Assembly (NCBI RefSeq): GCF_905404315.1
Contig: NC_066267.1
Location: forward strand, 7,516,501 to 7,580,500
Length of the DNA stretch: 64,000 bases
Direction of reading: 5' to 3'
From: Leptidea sinapis
Lineage: Eukaryota; Arthropoda; Insecta; Lepidoptera; Pieridae
Below the pieces are notes generated by a model. The model saw nothing but the letters and a program-made list of their open reading frames with translations. It ran no database searches and was not told the DNA's origin. Numbering within the stretch: position 1 is the stretch's first letter; each line of letters begins with the position of its first letter. A program made the translations under genes and the position numbers. Below, in pieces: positions 1 to 10,699 of the stretch.

Positions 1-35
1 GCACAATGTTAGCTCCGCTTGGTCACAATACCTAT

Positions 36-342
36 AGTAATAGAACAGTACTTAATAAGATTTAGGCTCTCTAGTATGAAACTAGAGAGCCTAAATCGAC
101 GCACACATACACTCGATTTACACGGCCGCTAAGCATGCTTGGGGAGACAAAACTAATCTATTGAGTGCCACGCCGTACGACGCCGAGACTGGTCGCTGTG
201 CGAGTTAAATTAGCTGCACCGCACCCGTCGTCCGTCTGCGCGCGCGTGCGCAATATTTTTATATGTACCAACCCTAGCAATCCGCCCAGACGTAGGTATA
301 AATTACAAGGAGATCGCTGAGTTACACTACTGTTCTATTACT
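36..342. mobile_element. Non-autonomous TIR element with internal hairpin
   Basis: The ends are a perfect 15-bp inverted repeat: AGTAATAGAACAGTA at 36-50 and its reverse complement at 328-342. The interior holds a perfect 17-bp-arm hairpin at 59-97 and a locally GC-rich, CpG-rich part around 170-250. No coding potential is seen. This looks like a miniature inverted-repeat element. The superfamily is unresolved because no clear target duplication was found. Confidence 0.6.
59..97. repeat. Perfect hairpin, 17-bp arms and 5-nt loop
   Basis: GATTTAGGCTCTCTAGT at 59-75 pairs exactly with 81-97 across the loop ATGAA. It lies just inside the left end of the TIR element. Confidence 0.9.
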
Positions 343-449
343 TGTGTTGTGGCTTGGCCATTGATTGGGATTGCTCCACAGTACAGACATTCTTAATGAT
401 TCCAAGTTTAACAAGTAATTCAAAACATATTTTCTTTTATCCAGTATGG

Positions 450-945
450 CCTTAAAATAAATCGTCAGAATACAAAAATCGATCGAAGTCAAAACAATGC
501 ACCAGATACAGTTGAGATTGCTAATTGCGAGGTTGTACAGTCATACATATACTTAGGATCACTTGTCGCTAATACTGGTGGCTCGAAAGACGAAATTAAA
601 CGGCGAATTGCTTTTAACAGATATGCAATGCAGAAGTAGACGAGGATATGGCGGGACAGGAATATCACCAAAGCAACTATATGGTGCCGAAACATGGACA
701 ATCAAAGAACGAGAAAAACAAAGGATTGACGCACTAGAAATGTGGTGATGGAGACGAATGCTACGAGTATCTTGGACACAACGTCGCACAAACGTCTCGA
801 TATTTTCATCTATAGTTAGAGCGCGTAGATACTTCGGAAATGTTACGCGACGTGGAGAGCATGCCATAGAGAGACTTGTTGTTCAGGGAAGGATCAACGG
901 CAGTAGGTCAAGAGGACGCTCCCCTATGCGCTGGACAAACTAGAT
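450..945 (+). pseudogene. RTE-like LINE reverse transcriptase fragment (C-terminal part), broken
   Basis: Reading across frames gives the typical end of an insect LINE polymerase: a segment with SYIYLGSLVANTGG near 540, LYGAETWTIKERE near 680, and RRMLRVSW near 755, followed by a basic stretch with RSRGRSPMRW near 915. The frame changes at least once and a stop (TGA) sits in the Trp-rich MW-WRR segment. No start, endonuclease or full RT core is present. It is a dead, 5'-truncated copy. Confidence 0.75.
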
Positions 946-950
946 CAAAG

Positions 951-2135
951 CCCCAACCAACACTCCCCTCAACATATGTGCCAGAGAAGCAACAGCCAGG
1001 GATAGCTGGCGTAGAAACGTTCCTCGTGACCACGACTGCTCTGTCAAGAGTAATCAGGCGATTCTTCGTCTATCTTCTAAGATAAAATCTTTCTTCTGAA
1101 AGATTTTTTTAAAGTTTGTAGCGTTAATAAAGGACAATCTAAGATAATAAATAAGTGCCGCGTACAAGCTTTAATAAAGTTCTAATAATCAACAATAGAC
1201 TGTCCTTAAAATGTTTTTTTTTTTAATTAAATCTTCACAGATCCTAAGAGATAATATTTCCAAATATTATGGGTGAACAGTTTATAATACAGGTTGATAC
1301 AGGTAAGTAAACATTTCATAAATGAAAATGACGCAGCACACATTGACACGACGCGAAGCCTTGAACTAGAAAATTGTTTCGCAGCATCAAGTGTTTGTCG
1401 CTTCACATTGGCTACAGTGTGTCAGATAACTTGCTATTGTATAAAACTTCTCACTAAAGTTCTGTTTCCCTTGAGAAATACAACTTCGCCATGACTCTGC
1501 CGTAGAAGTATTTCAATTTATTGAAACATACTTTAGTCACTAGCATTTAAAAAGTCAGCATATTAAGGAACTTCGTTCCTATGCGGTGTTCCACGACACC
1601 ACACGGTTTTTTTTTTTTTTTCATTTTCTTTGGTAATATGTAATGAAATGTCATTGACTGAATTATTTATATTGCGAATATATTATTTGTTCTAAGTAAA
1701 ATAAATTGGTTCCGGATAAGTAATCACCAACATATCATATCCAAAAACCTTCTCCGAAACACGCTGCATCTTATGGTATTAATATCTTATTCTGATCAGT
1801 AGATTTCGCAGTATAAGCTTAGGAAAAAACTGACTCTTCATTTATAGTATAGTTAGTTTTTTAACATTGCGACATTGTTTACTTAACTGTCGTAATACCA
1901 ACAAACGCGCAAACCACTAACATCAGGCCGAGTGCTTAAAAAGGTTTCGCAGATAAATAATTATTAATGAATTAGTTTCATAGCCAATTAATCAGAATTA
2001 CCTACATAATTTATATGAATTTAGTACGCTCTAAGTAATCCTGGGCTTTTTGAATTTTAAATGATTCAGTTTATCGAGATTTCTACAACAGTGCTGGAGT
2101 CCAACCCTAAAAGTTGAGGAAGTGTATAAATACAC
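951..2135. other. No gene recognised
   Basis: AT-rich sequence with homopolymer runs (T-runs near 1210 and 1607). No splice-bounded exon, RNA gene or repeat family could be supported. Confidence 0.5.
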
Positions 2136-2137
2136 AC

Positions 2138-2830
2138 AAAAGAAATAGAAATATATTTATGCACCATAGGCAGTGACAATAACATAACATATTGCAACAA
2201 TAATTTTTATACGAGTAATGAAGCTACATCAGTTCGTAAAGGGGATATGACATTGGCAGAAGAAATGAAAAGAAACTCCCAGTCAATCTTTTAAATTATA
2301 GAATGAAATAAAATTTTATTTTCAGTTTTACATAATATGTTTTATAAAATTAAAGAATAAAAAAAGTAATAAACAAAAATTGAAAAAGGGTTTCTCCTCA
2401 GCTTAATGCTGTCACATATTACAGCGCTGGTTTTCTGGAGTACCCGAGAATTGTGTGGTGCTACTAACCCGAAAACACATATCTTTATACAATTACAGAC
2501 ATTCTATACAATAATATGTAAATAGGTAGGTACAAATTATAGATTGGCACAACAAACAAAGAAATAACAATACATATATCTTTAAAATAAATGAAAATCA
2601 AAATTAAGATCCGAACGACTCCTCTGTATTAAATATATAGTTTTACAATTTCTAACCGGTGGTGGCAAATCGTTCCAACATTTCGTGGCAGCGTAGCGGA
2701 AACTCCCACGAAAAGCAGTCGTTCTGAGCCTTGGAAAGGTTAATCGAACAGCAAATCTAATATGACGATTGGAAAATTATACTATAACAACTTAGCCTAC
2801 TCAATACAATTTTAGGTGGCCTATGCAGAA
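2138..2830 (-). pseudogene. LINE 3' tail, family A (C-terminal RT remnant)
   Basis: On the minus strand, about 2755-2640 reads LTFPRLRTTAFRGSF, then a segment ending WNDLPPPVR, the usual C-terminal motif of Jockey/CR1-group LINE proteins. The sequence at 2138-2350 and 2780-2830 recurs at 6838-7062, so this is a dispersed family. Confidence 0.65.
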
Positions 2831-3129
2831 CCAGACAATTTTTATAATCTACTTCATTATAATAAACCTTCATGGTCAAATAAGTTTTAATATATTATAT
2901 ATCTTGAATTTGTTCTCAGTGAGCCCAAGTTTTTTATTCTATTGTCTTGGTATTCAATTTTACAAATTTGAATACCTAGTAAGGAGTCCTTTACATAATA
3001 TAATCCAGCTAACCTACTAAATGGCACGTACAGTTTATTCTTTCTTATTGAATTGAATGAATTCAAATCACAATGTTTCTTGAATTCGCATTTTTTTTTT
3101 TTGTAACATACCTTATGTTCATATTATAT

Positions 3130-3592
3130 ATGTCATGTGAGGGTATTTATGATTGGAACAGACATAAACTGATGTTGCCTACTACTCGGCTAAGTCGAGT
3201 TAGTAAGTCTTTTGTGGGGCGATGTATATGCTTTTACAACAAGATCCCAGAAAATGTTCAAAAGAAAAGTATTACGTTATTCAAAAGAATTGTTAAAAAA
3301 CGTTTGCGTGGTAAAGGTTACTATAACATAAATGACTTTCTTAATGATACCACAGATTGGGAATGGAGCGACCGCCCTCAGGCTATTAAATAATAAGTTT
3401 AATTGTACAATATTACTTTATAAACATATTTATTCAATGAAAAAAAAAAACAAAAAGCCCGCTGAGTTTGTTGCGCCCATTCTTCTCAGGTCTGAGGCAT
3501 TCATTTTGGAATGGGTGGTAGTTTTTTGACTTTCAATAAGTGATGTCACATCCTATTTTGAATAAAAATATTTGAATTTAAATTTGAATTGG
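3130..3592 (+). pseudogene. LINE 3' tail, family B (C-terminal RT remnant)
   Basis: The plus strand encodes RVSKSFVGRCICFYNKIPEN, followed by a basic segment and a conserved end FLNDTTDWE near 3330-3365. After it comes an untranslated tail ending in ATTTGAATT-type repeats. The same protein end and tail recur on the minus strand at 12971-13195, 14028-14345, 41146-41582 and 60676-61150. It is a 5'-truncated, non-functional copy. Confidence 0.75.
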
Positions 3593-3594
3593 TA

Positions 3595-4660
3595 AATCTG
3601 GTATTTTATTGCAAATTGAATACTAACCCTTATCTCTATCACATGAGTTACCTGTTTTATTTACTCATGTGACTCTAGCTAACTTTATTTTTTTTCTTTT
3701 ATTTGGGAAACATATAGTTTTAAACAAATATGACAATAAATATATGAAAACTAATGGACCTAGAGTTCTCCATTTTGTAACAGAAATAATAAATTGTCTA
3801 GTGCTCGAAAAAGCTAGCAACTAAAATACTTATTAGTAGACCGATTTACATAAACTAAAAATGAATATAACAAGTTTACATAATTTGCGGATACAATCGA
3901 TTAACTTGTGAAGGGTTCCACATATTATTACACGAATGGATATAAATTGTTTTATGTACAAACAGTTAGTTTAAGATCATACTTTATATAAAATTTGCAG
4001 TTCGGCAGCATAATACAAAGAATAATGAAAACAAAGATTACAAAAATTTGCCGTAATGAATAGATATTATTTACAAAGTATGGATAGACTAATTTACACA
4101 AACATGAAGATGATCTAATGAATTTAATCACCACGAATGGAAAAATTCAATTTTTATGATAACAAAGTAAACGTTACACACGTGTGCAAAGGCTACTAAT
4201 TATTTTCTGCTTGTTCTGTAGCGGATATTGCTTCCGTTGGAACAGTTGTTACCGGTACTCTATAGCTTTCAGTGCAATATATTTTTTTCCACTATTGTCC
4301 CTCTTATTTACTTATAATTATTGCAATCTTAAGTATCAACTGATAATTCCCGATTACCTAATACCTCGCTTGCTAAATGAGCTGCCCTTCATTGAGCTAC
4401 AAAAATTAAATACTAAAAACATTAATTACAGACTAAAAGAGTATCTGTTACAAAAATTATAGCAGCTAAGAGAATTTGAACCTGCTAAGTCATATTTATA
4501 AGTTATATTTATTCGTTTTTATGTCTTTTAAAATATTTTCACTGTTGTTCATTTAATTTATAGCATAAGTTGTGAGTTGTGACGTATTATTAAGTGTTAT
4601 TAGCATTAGTTGTTAACCGTTGTGGTTTTTTTCGATGCTAAGTTGACCTAGTTTTATATC
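3595..4660. other. No gene recognised
   Basis: AT-rich intergenic sequence. Open frames here are short and not bounded by credible splice sites. Confidence 0.5.
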
Positions 4661-4664
4661 GGTA

Positions 4665-5012
4665 CTAGCTCCCCGACAGACGTTGTTCTGTAGATAGTAA
4701 AAAAACAACTGTTTTATATTTCAAAACATCAAAAATTATTTCGTAAATATGCTCCCTGTTGTAAGAATGAAATTGTTTCACAGCGGAACTGTCAAACCGT
4801 GCGTCACTAAATTCTCTCATAGAAAATATGTCCATACAAAACAAATATTGAAAATAAAAATATTTATGGGTCCCAAATCGAAATAAAAACTACCCTATCT
4901 CTCAAGTTGGACCAAACTGCACTCCATGAAGTAATCACCATTAAAATCCGTTCATTAGTTTAGGAGTCCATTGAGGACAAACATTGTGACACGAGATTTA
5001 TATATATTAAGA
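4665..5012 (-). mobile_element. Helitron-like non-autonomous element
   Basis: On the minus strand the element begins TC and ends CTAG, and lies between a host A and a host T, as Helitrons do. A short hairpin (ACAGA / TCTGT around CGTTGT) lies a few bases from the CTAG end. Its start, TCTTAATATATATAAATCTC, matches the start of the copy at 49878. Confidence 0.7.
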
Positions 5013-5096
5013 TATGTAATATGATAAAAAAAAAAGAATTCAACATCTTTGTACTTCATTACTTACTCATCATTCTGCATTTTTGGATCTAATCTA

Positions 5097-5460
5097 TTGA
5101 CGGTATGTGTGGATTGATGCATCTACTATATTGTACTTTATGTATGTACTCAACAACTCTAACTATGTTTTACTTATTAATTTACACTTGTTTGACTTGC
5201 TCGTGTAAGTTATTTAGTGAATGACGTTGGAGTATTTTTGTTGCATCTCTTTGTAATATATTGTAATTAAAATGATTTGTATGTATTTAATTGAACATAA
5301 GAACTTGTAATACCATCCTGTTTTGAAAAGAGCAACCTTAGAGTTTCTTGCTCGTTCTTCTCTTAGGAAATCTGCCTTACGAACGAGCTGTATAAAAAAA
5401 TTACATATTTCAATTAGTGTACATCATGCAATTTACCTACCAAATAAAATATTTTTGATT
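5097..5460 (+). repeat. Dispersed repeat family C
   Basis: The segment starting with CGGTATGTGTGGATTGATGC is shared with 45715-46090 (same strand), and its tail is shared in reverse with 24830-25100. It is probably the 3' tail of a LINE; no protein motif is left. Confidence 0.6.
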
Positions 5461-5574
5461 TGATTGAAATCACCACAATTGTGTTTAATTGGCATTTACT
5501 TGGATCATTTATACGTCTACATAGATCAGACAGCTGTGGAAATGTTGAAAAAAATAGAGCTTAGAACTGTATTT

Positions 5575-5720
5575 TAGGCAATTCACGCACAGTAACACAA
5601 AGTGTCATACAAATCGCGAGTGTAAGACGTAGCTTGTCACGCACACTAAACTAATATTCTTGGCCTATTTTTATCGGTTGTCTAACAGCAAGAGACTCTA
5701 TCTAGATATATAAATTATAT
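5575..5720 (+). repeat. Dispersed repeat family D
   Basis: The core GACGTAGCTTGTCAC followed by TTTTATCGGTTGT and a CTATATCTAGA-like end recurs at 43565-43665. The class is unknown. Confidence 0.55.
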
Positions 5721-5724
5721 AAGC

Positions 5725-6500
5725 GGCATATGCTAACTAACTAACTAACGAGAAGAAACTTTCGAAGTAGTAGAATCGCACTTCTTTCCAAGTGATATAA
5801 TATAAATAAAATTTGTTTTTTTTTCCAAAATATAAATAATATTTTACAAAACAGTGAAGAGGACTATTAGTTTTTTTTTTCTGTCGCTGTCAGCGTTTAA
5901 AGCATTAAGTGCTTCCATTTAACAATTGTCGAATCTACGTCATTTATTTCGCACAAATGTTTATGTGGTATTATTAAATTTGTATTTTAATTCATACCTA
6001 TCGTGTTGTTCGTTTGTTTTGTGTTTGATTATTCACTTTTAGAAAGAAAACAATACTTGCTATATCTTTTTCCATACAAACAATGTGGTAATGGCTGTTA
6101 AAAATAGTTCAAAGAGCTCTGTGCATTCCTAGGTGGGTTCACTTTTTTTTTTAGTATCGGTAACAATTCTAATCTCACAGCTTATCTTTTTGTAAATGTA
6201 CGAACGTCTCCCTGTCAAACTAACAAACACATGAATGTGTGTATAATAAAAAATAAATAAGTTATCTCGTTTTTATTGAATAGAATGTGGTTTTGACATC
6301 GATAAACTTCCACATCTCAAGTAACTTCGTACCAACCGTAAGAAATAGTAGGAGGCGATGATTGATACTTCTTGTGTTGTCTTGTCATTCCAAATGATAG
6401 TTACTTTTGAGGATTTTTTTTTTATTTATTAACTTTTATAATCACTCCAGTAAGTCATTAAATTTGAGTATTTTGTATGAATATTTTTTCGTATTATTCT
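5725..6500. other. No gene recognised
   Basis: AT-rich sequence with T-runs and a short AACT repeat near 5738. No exon supported. Confidence 0.45.
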
Positions 6501-6502
6501 GA

Positions 6503-6832
6503 AGCTCCCCCCGTGGGGGGCTCCCCCCGTGGGGGGCTCCTTTACACAGGAAGCCGGCTAGATTATGGGAACCACAACGGCGCCTATTTCTGCCGTGAAG
6601 CAGTAATGTGTAAATTACTGTGTTTCGGTCTGTAGGGCGCCGTAGCTAGTGAAATTACTGGGCAAACGAGGCTTAACATCTTAAGTCTCAAGGTGATGAG
6701 CGCAATTGTAGTGCCGCTCAGAATTTTTGGGTTTTTTGAGAATCCTGAGCGGCACTGCATTGTAATGGGCATGTCGTATCAATGACCATCAGCTGAACGT
6801 CCTGCTCGTCTCGTCCCTTATTATCATAAAAA
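6503..6832 (+). mobile_element. SINE-like repeat family E with GC-rich tandem head
   Basis: This family runs from GGCTCCTTTACACAGG to CGTCTCGTCCCTTA plus an A-rich tail. Copies lie at 12411-12720 (plus), and at 7250-7428, 38975-39190, 49234-49345 and 51461-51717 (minus). Internally it carries an inverted pair built on GAGCGGCACT and GTGCCGCTC. The head here is duplicated: about two units of CTCCCCCCGTGGGGGG at 6503-6538. It is non-coding. Confidence 0.65.
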
Positions 6833-6837
6833 AAAGC

Positions 6838-7062
6838 TAGAAACAAAAATATATTTGTGAACCATAGGGAATACAATAAAATAACATATTGCAACAGTAC
6901 TTGGTATATGTCATGAAGCTACATCAGTTCATAAAGGGGCTTTGAGATAGGGAGAAGAACTGATAAGAAACTCCCAGCACATCTTTTAAATCATACAACA
7001 ACTTAGCTTACTTAATGTAATATTATACAATTTAAGTGGCCTATGCAGAACCAGACAAGAAC
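6838..7062 (-). repeat. LINE 3' tail, family A, internally deleted copy
   Basis: Matches 2138-2350 and 2780-2830 but lacks the coding segment between them, so only the two ends of the tail remain. Confidence 0.6.
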
Positions 7063-7249
7063 CATACATCATTCACCTTCTATATAATATACTAAGGTAC
7101 TAAAAGTGAGCTTTACATCGAGGTGGAAAAAATCAATAGTTTTTGAATACGATATTAAAAATTGTTATTATCAATGAAAATTGATGATTACTTTCATTAT
7201 GATTGCTTTAATTTTTTTTATGAAAATACAATGAATATATAAATTACAT

Positions 7250-7428
7250 TCAGCTGATGGTAATTGATACGCCCTGCCCATTACAATTCAGTGCCACGCA
7301 AGATTCCTGAAAAACTCCAAAAATTCTGAGCGGCACTACAACTGCGCCCGTCACCTTGAGACATAAGATGTTAATAATGTTAAGTCTCATTTGCCCAGTA
7401 ATTTCACAAGCTACGGCACATTTTTGTA
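7250..7428 (-). mobile_element. SINE-like repeat family E, partial
   Basis: Reverse-oriented copy covering the GAGCGGCACT inverted pair and the TAAGTCTCATTTGCCCAGTA segment; it is truncated at both ends. Confidence 0.65.
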
Positions 7429-7596
7429 ATTGATAGAATTTTATAAAATTGATGTCTTTATAAATTTGTATCTTGTTTATAGATAGTAATGTTTTTTTTT
7501 TCATGTAAAACGCTGTAACATATTTAAAATTTTATTAATACCTACGTTGATAAAATAATTTGTAATAAAAGCTACTTACTAAAATATTTTTAAGAA

Positions 7597-7862
7597 ATTT
7601 TCATTTTTTTTTGGAATAGGAGGACAAACGAGTGTACGGGTCACCTGGTGTAAAGTGATCACCGCCGCCCATATTCTCTTGCAACACCAGAGGAATCACA
7701 AGAACGTTGCCGGTCTTTAAGGAAGGTGTACGCGCTTTTTTTGAAGGTACCCGTGTCGTATCGTCCCGGAAACACCGCACAAGGAAGCTCATTCCACAGC
7801 TTTGTAGTACGTGGAAGAAAGCTCCTTGAAAACCGCACTGTGGAGGACCGCCACACATCCAG
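7597..7862 (-). pseudogene. LINE 3' tail, family F (C-terminal RT remnant)
   Basis: On the minus strand it encodes VWRSSTVRFSRSF, then TTKLWNELPCAVF and a FLKDRQRSCD-like end, the C-terminus of the LINE best preserved at 42215-43480. The 3' end follows the common pattern: GTTTGTCCTCCTATTCC and an A-run. It is heavily 5'-truncated. Confidence 0.75.
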
Positions 7863-7864
7863 AG

Positions 7865-8635
7865 TTTATTCTCTCAAAGTGATACTGCCATTAATTTTCT
7901 TAGGCTTACAGTCATTTGATTCAGTTTTAAGTCTATTTCTCTCCAATATATTTCTACATGAACAATTATCTATATTTACAAAACTATTGTCCTATAAATT
8001 TAAATATATATGGTTGAACCCTGATCACCGTAATCTGCCCTAGAAAATCTTTTTAGGAATTTTTGATTTAGGTTTATATTCGATTGACACCAATGAGTTG
8101 AACACAATTAATTAAATTAAATCTTATCAATACTCTAACTCTATCACTGATAATAAGCAAGGTTATTACACGTTTAATCTCAATAAGGCTTCAAGGGTGC
8201 TTTTGACAGGTTCTGTCTCAAGTTATAAGAACATGTACCAGACGATAGTTATATGCTGCTATTTTTTAGTTTTAAAGTCTTAAAATTAAGCTAAAAGAAA
8301 ATTATTCCTCATATTAATTTATATAATAACGGGGTGATTACTAAATCTTTAAGAACATGAAGTCTCTCTCTGACGTATAATCTAAGAAAATGAATCTATG
8401 AATTAAATTATAAAATTTGAATGTTTTAAGTATTCAGCATGTAATAAATATCTATTAAATTGCATTAATTATTTTAAAAAATCGTCAGAAAACCGCGTAT
8501 TTTTTTCTATTTATTATCTATACCTATCACATATGAACTTTTTTTTTTTTAAAGATCACCAATATCCAATAAAAAAGTACGAAATAGTTAAAATCAAATG
8601 TAATATATTAAAATTATGTTGAATTAAGTTTTTAC
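7865..8635. other. No gene recognised
   Basis: AT-rich sequence. The next exon of the protease-like gene would be expected on the minus strand in this direction but was not found. Confidence 0.4.
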
Positions 8636-8773
8636 CTTGAAAATCCAATGGGTGTTGTTGAGTAAAGTACCACAGAACACACTCAACGAAACTCTAAAGT
8701 TTTTACTACTGTATCGTAGGGCGGGCGGACACGACACGTCCTCCTCGCTAGACGGCCTTCGGGCAACTGAATT
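8636..8773 (-). CDS. Possible exon of a trypsin-like serine protease homologue
   Basis: On the minus strand a TTTCAG acceptor and an AAG|GTAAAA donor bound 46 codons in phase 0. The predicted peptide contains NFRVSLSVFCGTLLNNTHW, which resembles the segment around the first core Cys of S1 proteases (VSL..FCGGTLI...W), upstream of the catalytic His. The usual IVGG activation site is not seen, so an inactive or very divergent homologue is more likely. The frame is also open upstream to an ATG at 9019, so the exon could begin further up, and a second acceptor lies 6 bp upstream. No neighbouring exon with the His, Asp or GDSGG motifs was found. It could also be a relic. Confidence 0.4.
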
Positions 8774-9121
8774 CTGAAACTGAAATGACAAGCTTTCAGT
8801 AATCGTAGTACGATTTATTAAGTTTTTGTAAACGCAATTAACAACATGAATTAAATTTCTTGGCAGCGAAGTGGACGGACTAATCACGAACGAATTCCTT
8901 TCAGCAACAAACGAGATAAGTTTGATTTTTAAGATGAAGTTGCTTGTAGTTTTATGACGAGGAGGAGTTGCGTTGAACAAATATAGCGAATGATTGTTTG
9001 AATTTAGCGTTGGAGACATTTTTTATGCTTAGAATTATTACTGTCCCCATTTGAGTTGTTATGGCATTTATGTATATAGATTTTTGTTTGAGTAATTGAC
9101 ATAGAGAGGATATGGTAAGTG

Positions 9122-9625
9122 TGTTTTTTTTTAATCACCGCCGCCCACATCGCATCTGGAGCGTTGCCGGCCTTTAAGGAAGGTGTACGCGCTTTTTTTG
9201 AGGGTACCCATGTCGTATCGTCCCGGAAACACAGTACAAGGAAGCTCATTCCACTGCTTTGTAGTACGTGGGAGATAGCTCCTTGAAAACCGCACTGTGG
9301 AGGACCGCCACACATCCAGATGGTGAGGATGATATCCTAACTTGTGGCGTGTCGTGCAAAGGTGGAATTCGGCGGCAGGAATCAGGTTAAACAGCTCTTC
9401 GGAACACTCCCCGTGATAAATGCGGTAGAAGACACACAATGAAGCGACGTCTCTACTCAACGCCAAGTGATCCTGCCTTTCACAGAGCACTGGGACCCCG
9501 ACAATTTGAGCTGCTCTGCGTTGCACGCGGTCAAATGGATCGAGCTGATACTGAGTTGCGCCAGACCAGAGATGACAGCAATGCTCTATGTGTGGCCCGA
9601 CCTGCGCTTTGTAGAGCGCTAGTAT
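9122..9625 (-). pseudogene. LINE 3' tail, family F (longer copy)
   Basis: The minus strand encodes a segment with CERQDHLALSRDVASLCVFY and then VWRSSTVRFSRS, both matching the copy at 42215-43480. The last part of the tail is missing and replaced by an A-run. Its 5' end abuts an opposite-strand copy of the same family. Confidence 0.75.
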
Positions 9626-9629
9626 GTTT

Positions 9630-9830
9630 TAGGCCTTATTCCTTGTGCGGTGTTTCCGGGACGATACGACATGGGTACCTTCAAAAAAAGTGCGTACACC
9701 TTCCTTAAAGGCCGGCAACGCTCCTGTGATTCCTCTGGTGTTGCAAGAGATTGTGGGCGGTGGTGATCACTTAACAACAGGTGACCCGTACGCTCGTTTG
9801 TCCTCCTATTCCATAACAAAAAAAAACAGT
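9630..9830 (+). pseudogene. LINE 3' tail, family F, inverted partner
   Basis: The only plus-strand member of family F in the window. Its sequence from the GTGCGGTGTTTCCGGGACGA region to GTTTGTCCTCCTATTCC and an A-run mirrors part of 9122-9625, forming an imperfect inverted pair. Confidence 0.7.
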
Positions 9831-9834
9831 TTTC

Positions 9835-10590
9835 ACTTCATAATCTCCTCGCTTGTGTTCAAAATCAAATTCATAAAAATCTTTATTCACTGAAAACTTT
9901 ATAAATTATTTATTACAAGTCAGGATGAAGTACAAAGGTTACAATTTACAGACTGCTCGAACAAATATGTTGTCAATATCTGAGGCCTTACCCCACAATA
10001 TAATTCGAAAAAAAGTAGCTGAAATATACAAGTCTAGCCGTTTCAACATATGTCAGCTGCCTAATTTTTTTTATCGCAAATACTTTAGAGCTTAGTCGAT
10101 TACATAAGATTTTTTATATGAGCTCTCGATAGTATATAGTATAGTATAGAGATCGTAGCTTAAAGTCTAATGTAATGCCTAGGAATGTTATAATACTTGT
10201 TCTTTGGATCAAACAACAAGCATTGCTTATATTTCATAGATTCTAGAAATTTCTACTCTGTCCACTCATTTGGTACGATATCAATAATCTAAGGTTATGA
10301 TTTGCAATGTGTCAATGTGTGATATATTGTAAGATTTGCAAGTTTTTTTATGGTTTTTATGTATTTATTATTATTGTGAGTATTAAACTTATATTTATTA
10401 AATAAATGTTTTAATGCTCAATATAACAATGCGGATTAATCGGAGATTTAAATAAATTGCTTTAGATCTCGTTGAGAACATTTTAATATTTAGGCAATAC
10501 TCTGTCATGTGATATTTTTTAATACATATCCGCAGATCACAATCAAAATAAAATATTTTTATAGATATCTTTTTCAACCATATGGATATT
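9835..10590. other. No gene recognised
   Basis: AT-rich intergenic sequence without credible exons. Confidence 0.45.
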
Positions 10591-10690
10591 AATAATAATA
10601 ATATTGACACACTTTTACACAAAATGTCTTGCCCCAAATTAAGCATATAGCCTGTGTTATGGATTACAAGACAACGATATATTTGTACTT
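10590..10690 (-). mobile_element. tRNA-derived SINE, 3' part only
   Basis: The reverse complement contains CCATAACACAGGCTATAT and GGGGCAAGA, the same tail as the SINE at 59949-60228. The tRNA-like head is absent. Confidence 0.6.
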
Positions 10691-10699
10691 TGTATCGTA

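Noticed and set aside
4194..4253. Plus-strand GADIASVGTVVTGTL-like peptide after a TAG acceptor, recalling GTPase domain 2 motifs
   Set aside because: Only about 14 codons before a stop, no neighbouring exons, and AT-rich context; most likely chance.
5730..5760. Short AACT tandem as a regulatory array
   Set aside because: Only about three units in low-complexity sequence.
8774..9019. Upstream part of the 131-codon minus-strand ORF as protein
   Set aside because: No domain pattern, and good acceptors lie just before the protease-like part; kept only as an alternative start.
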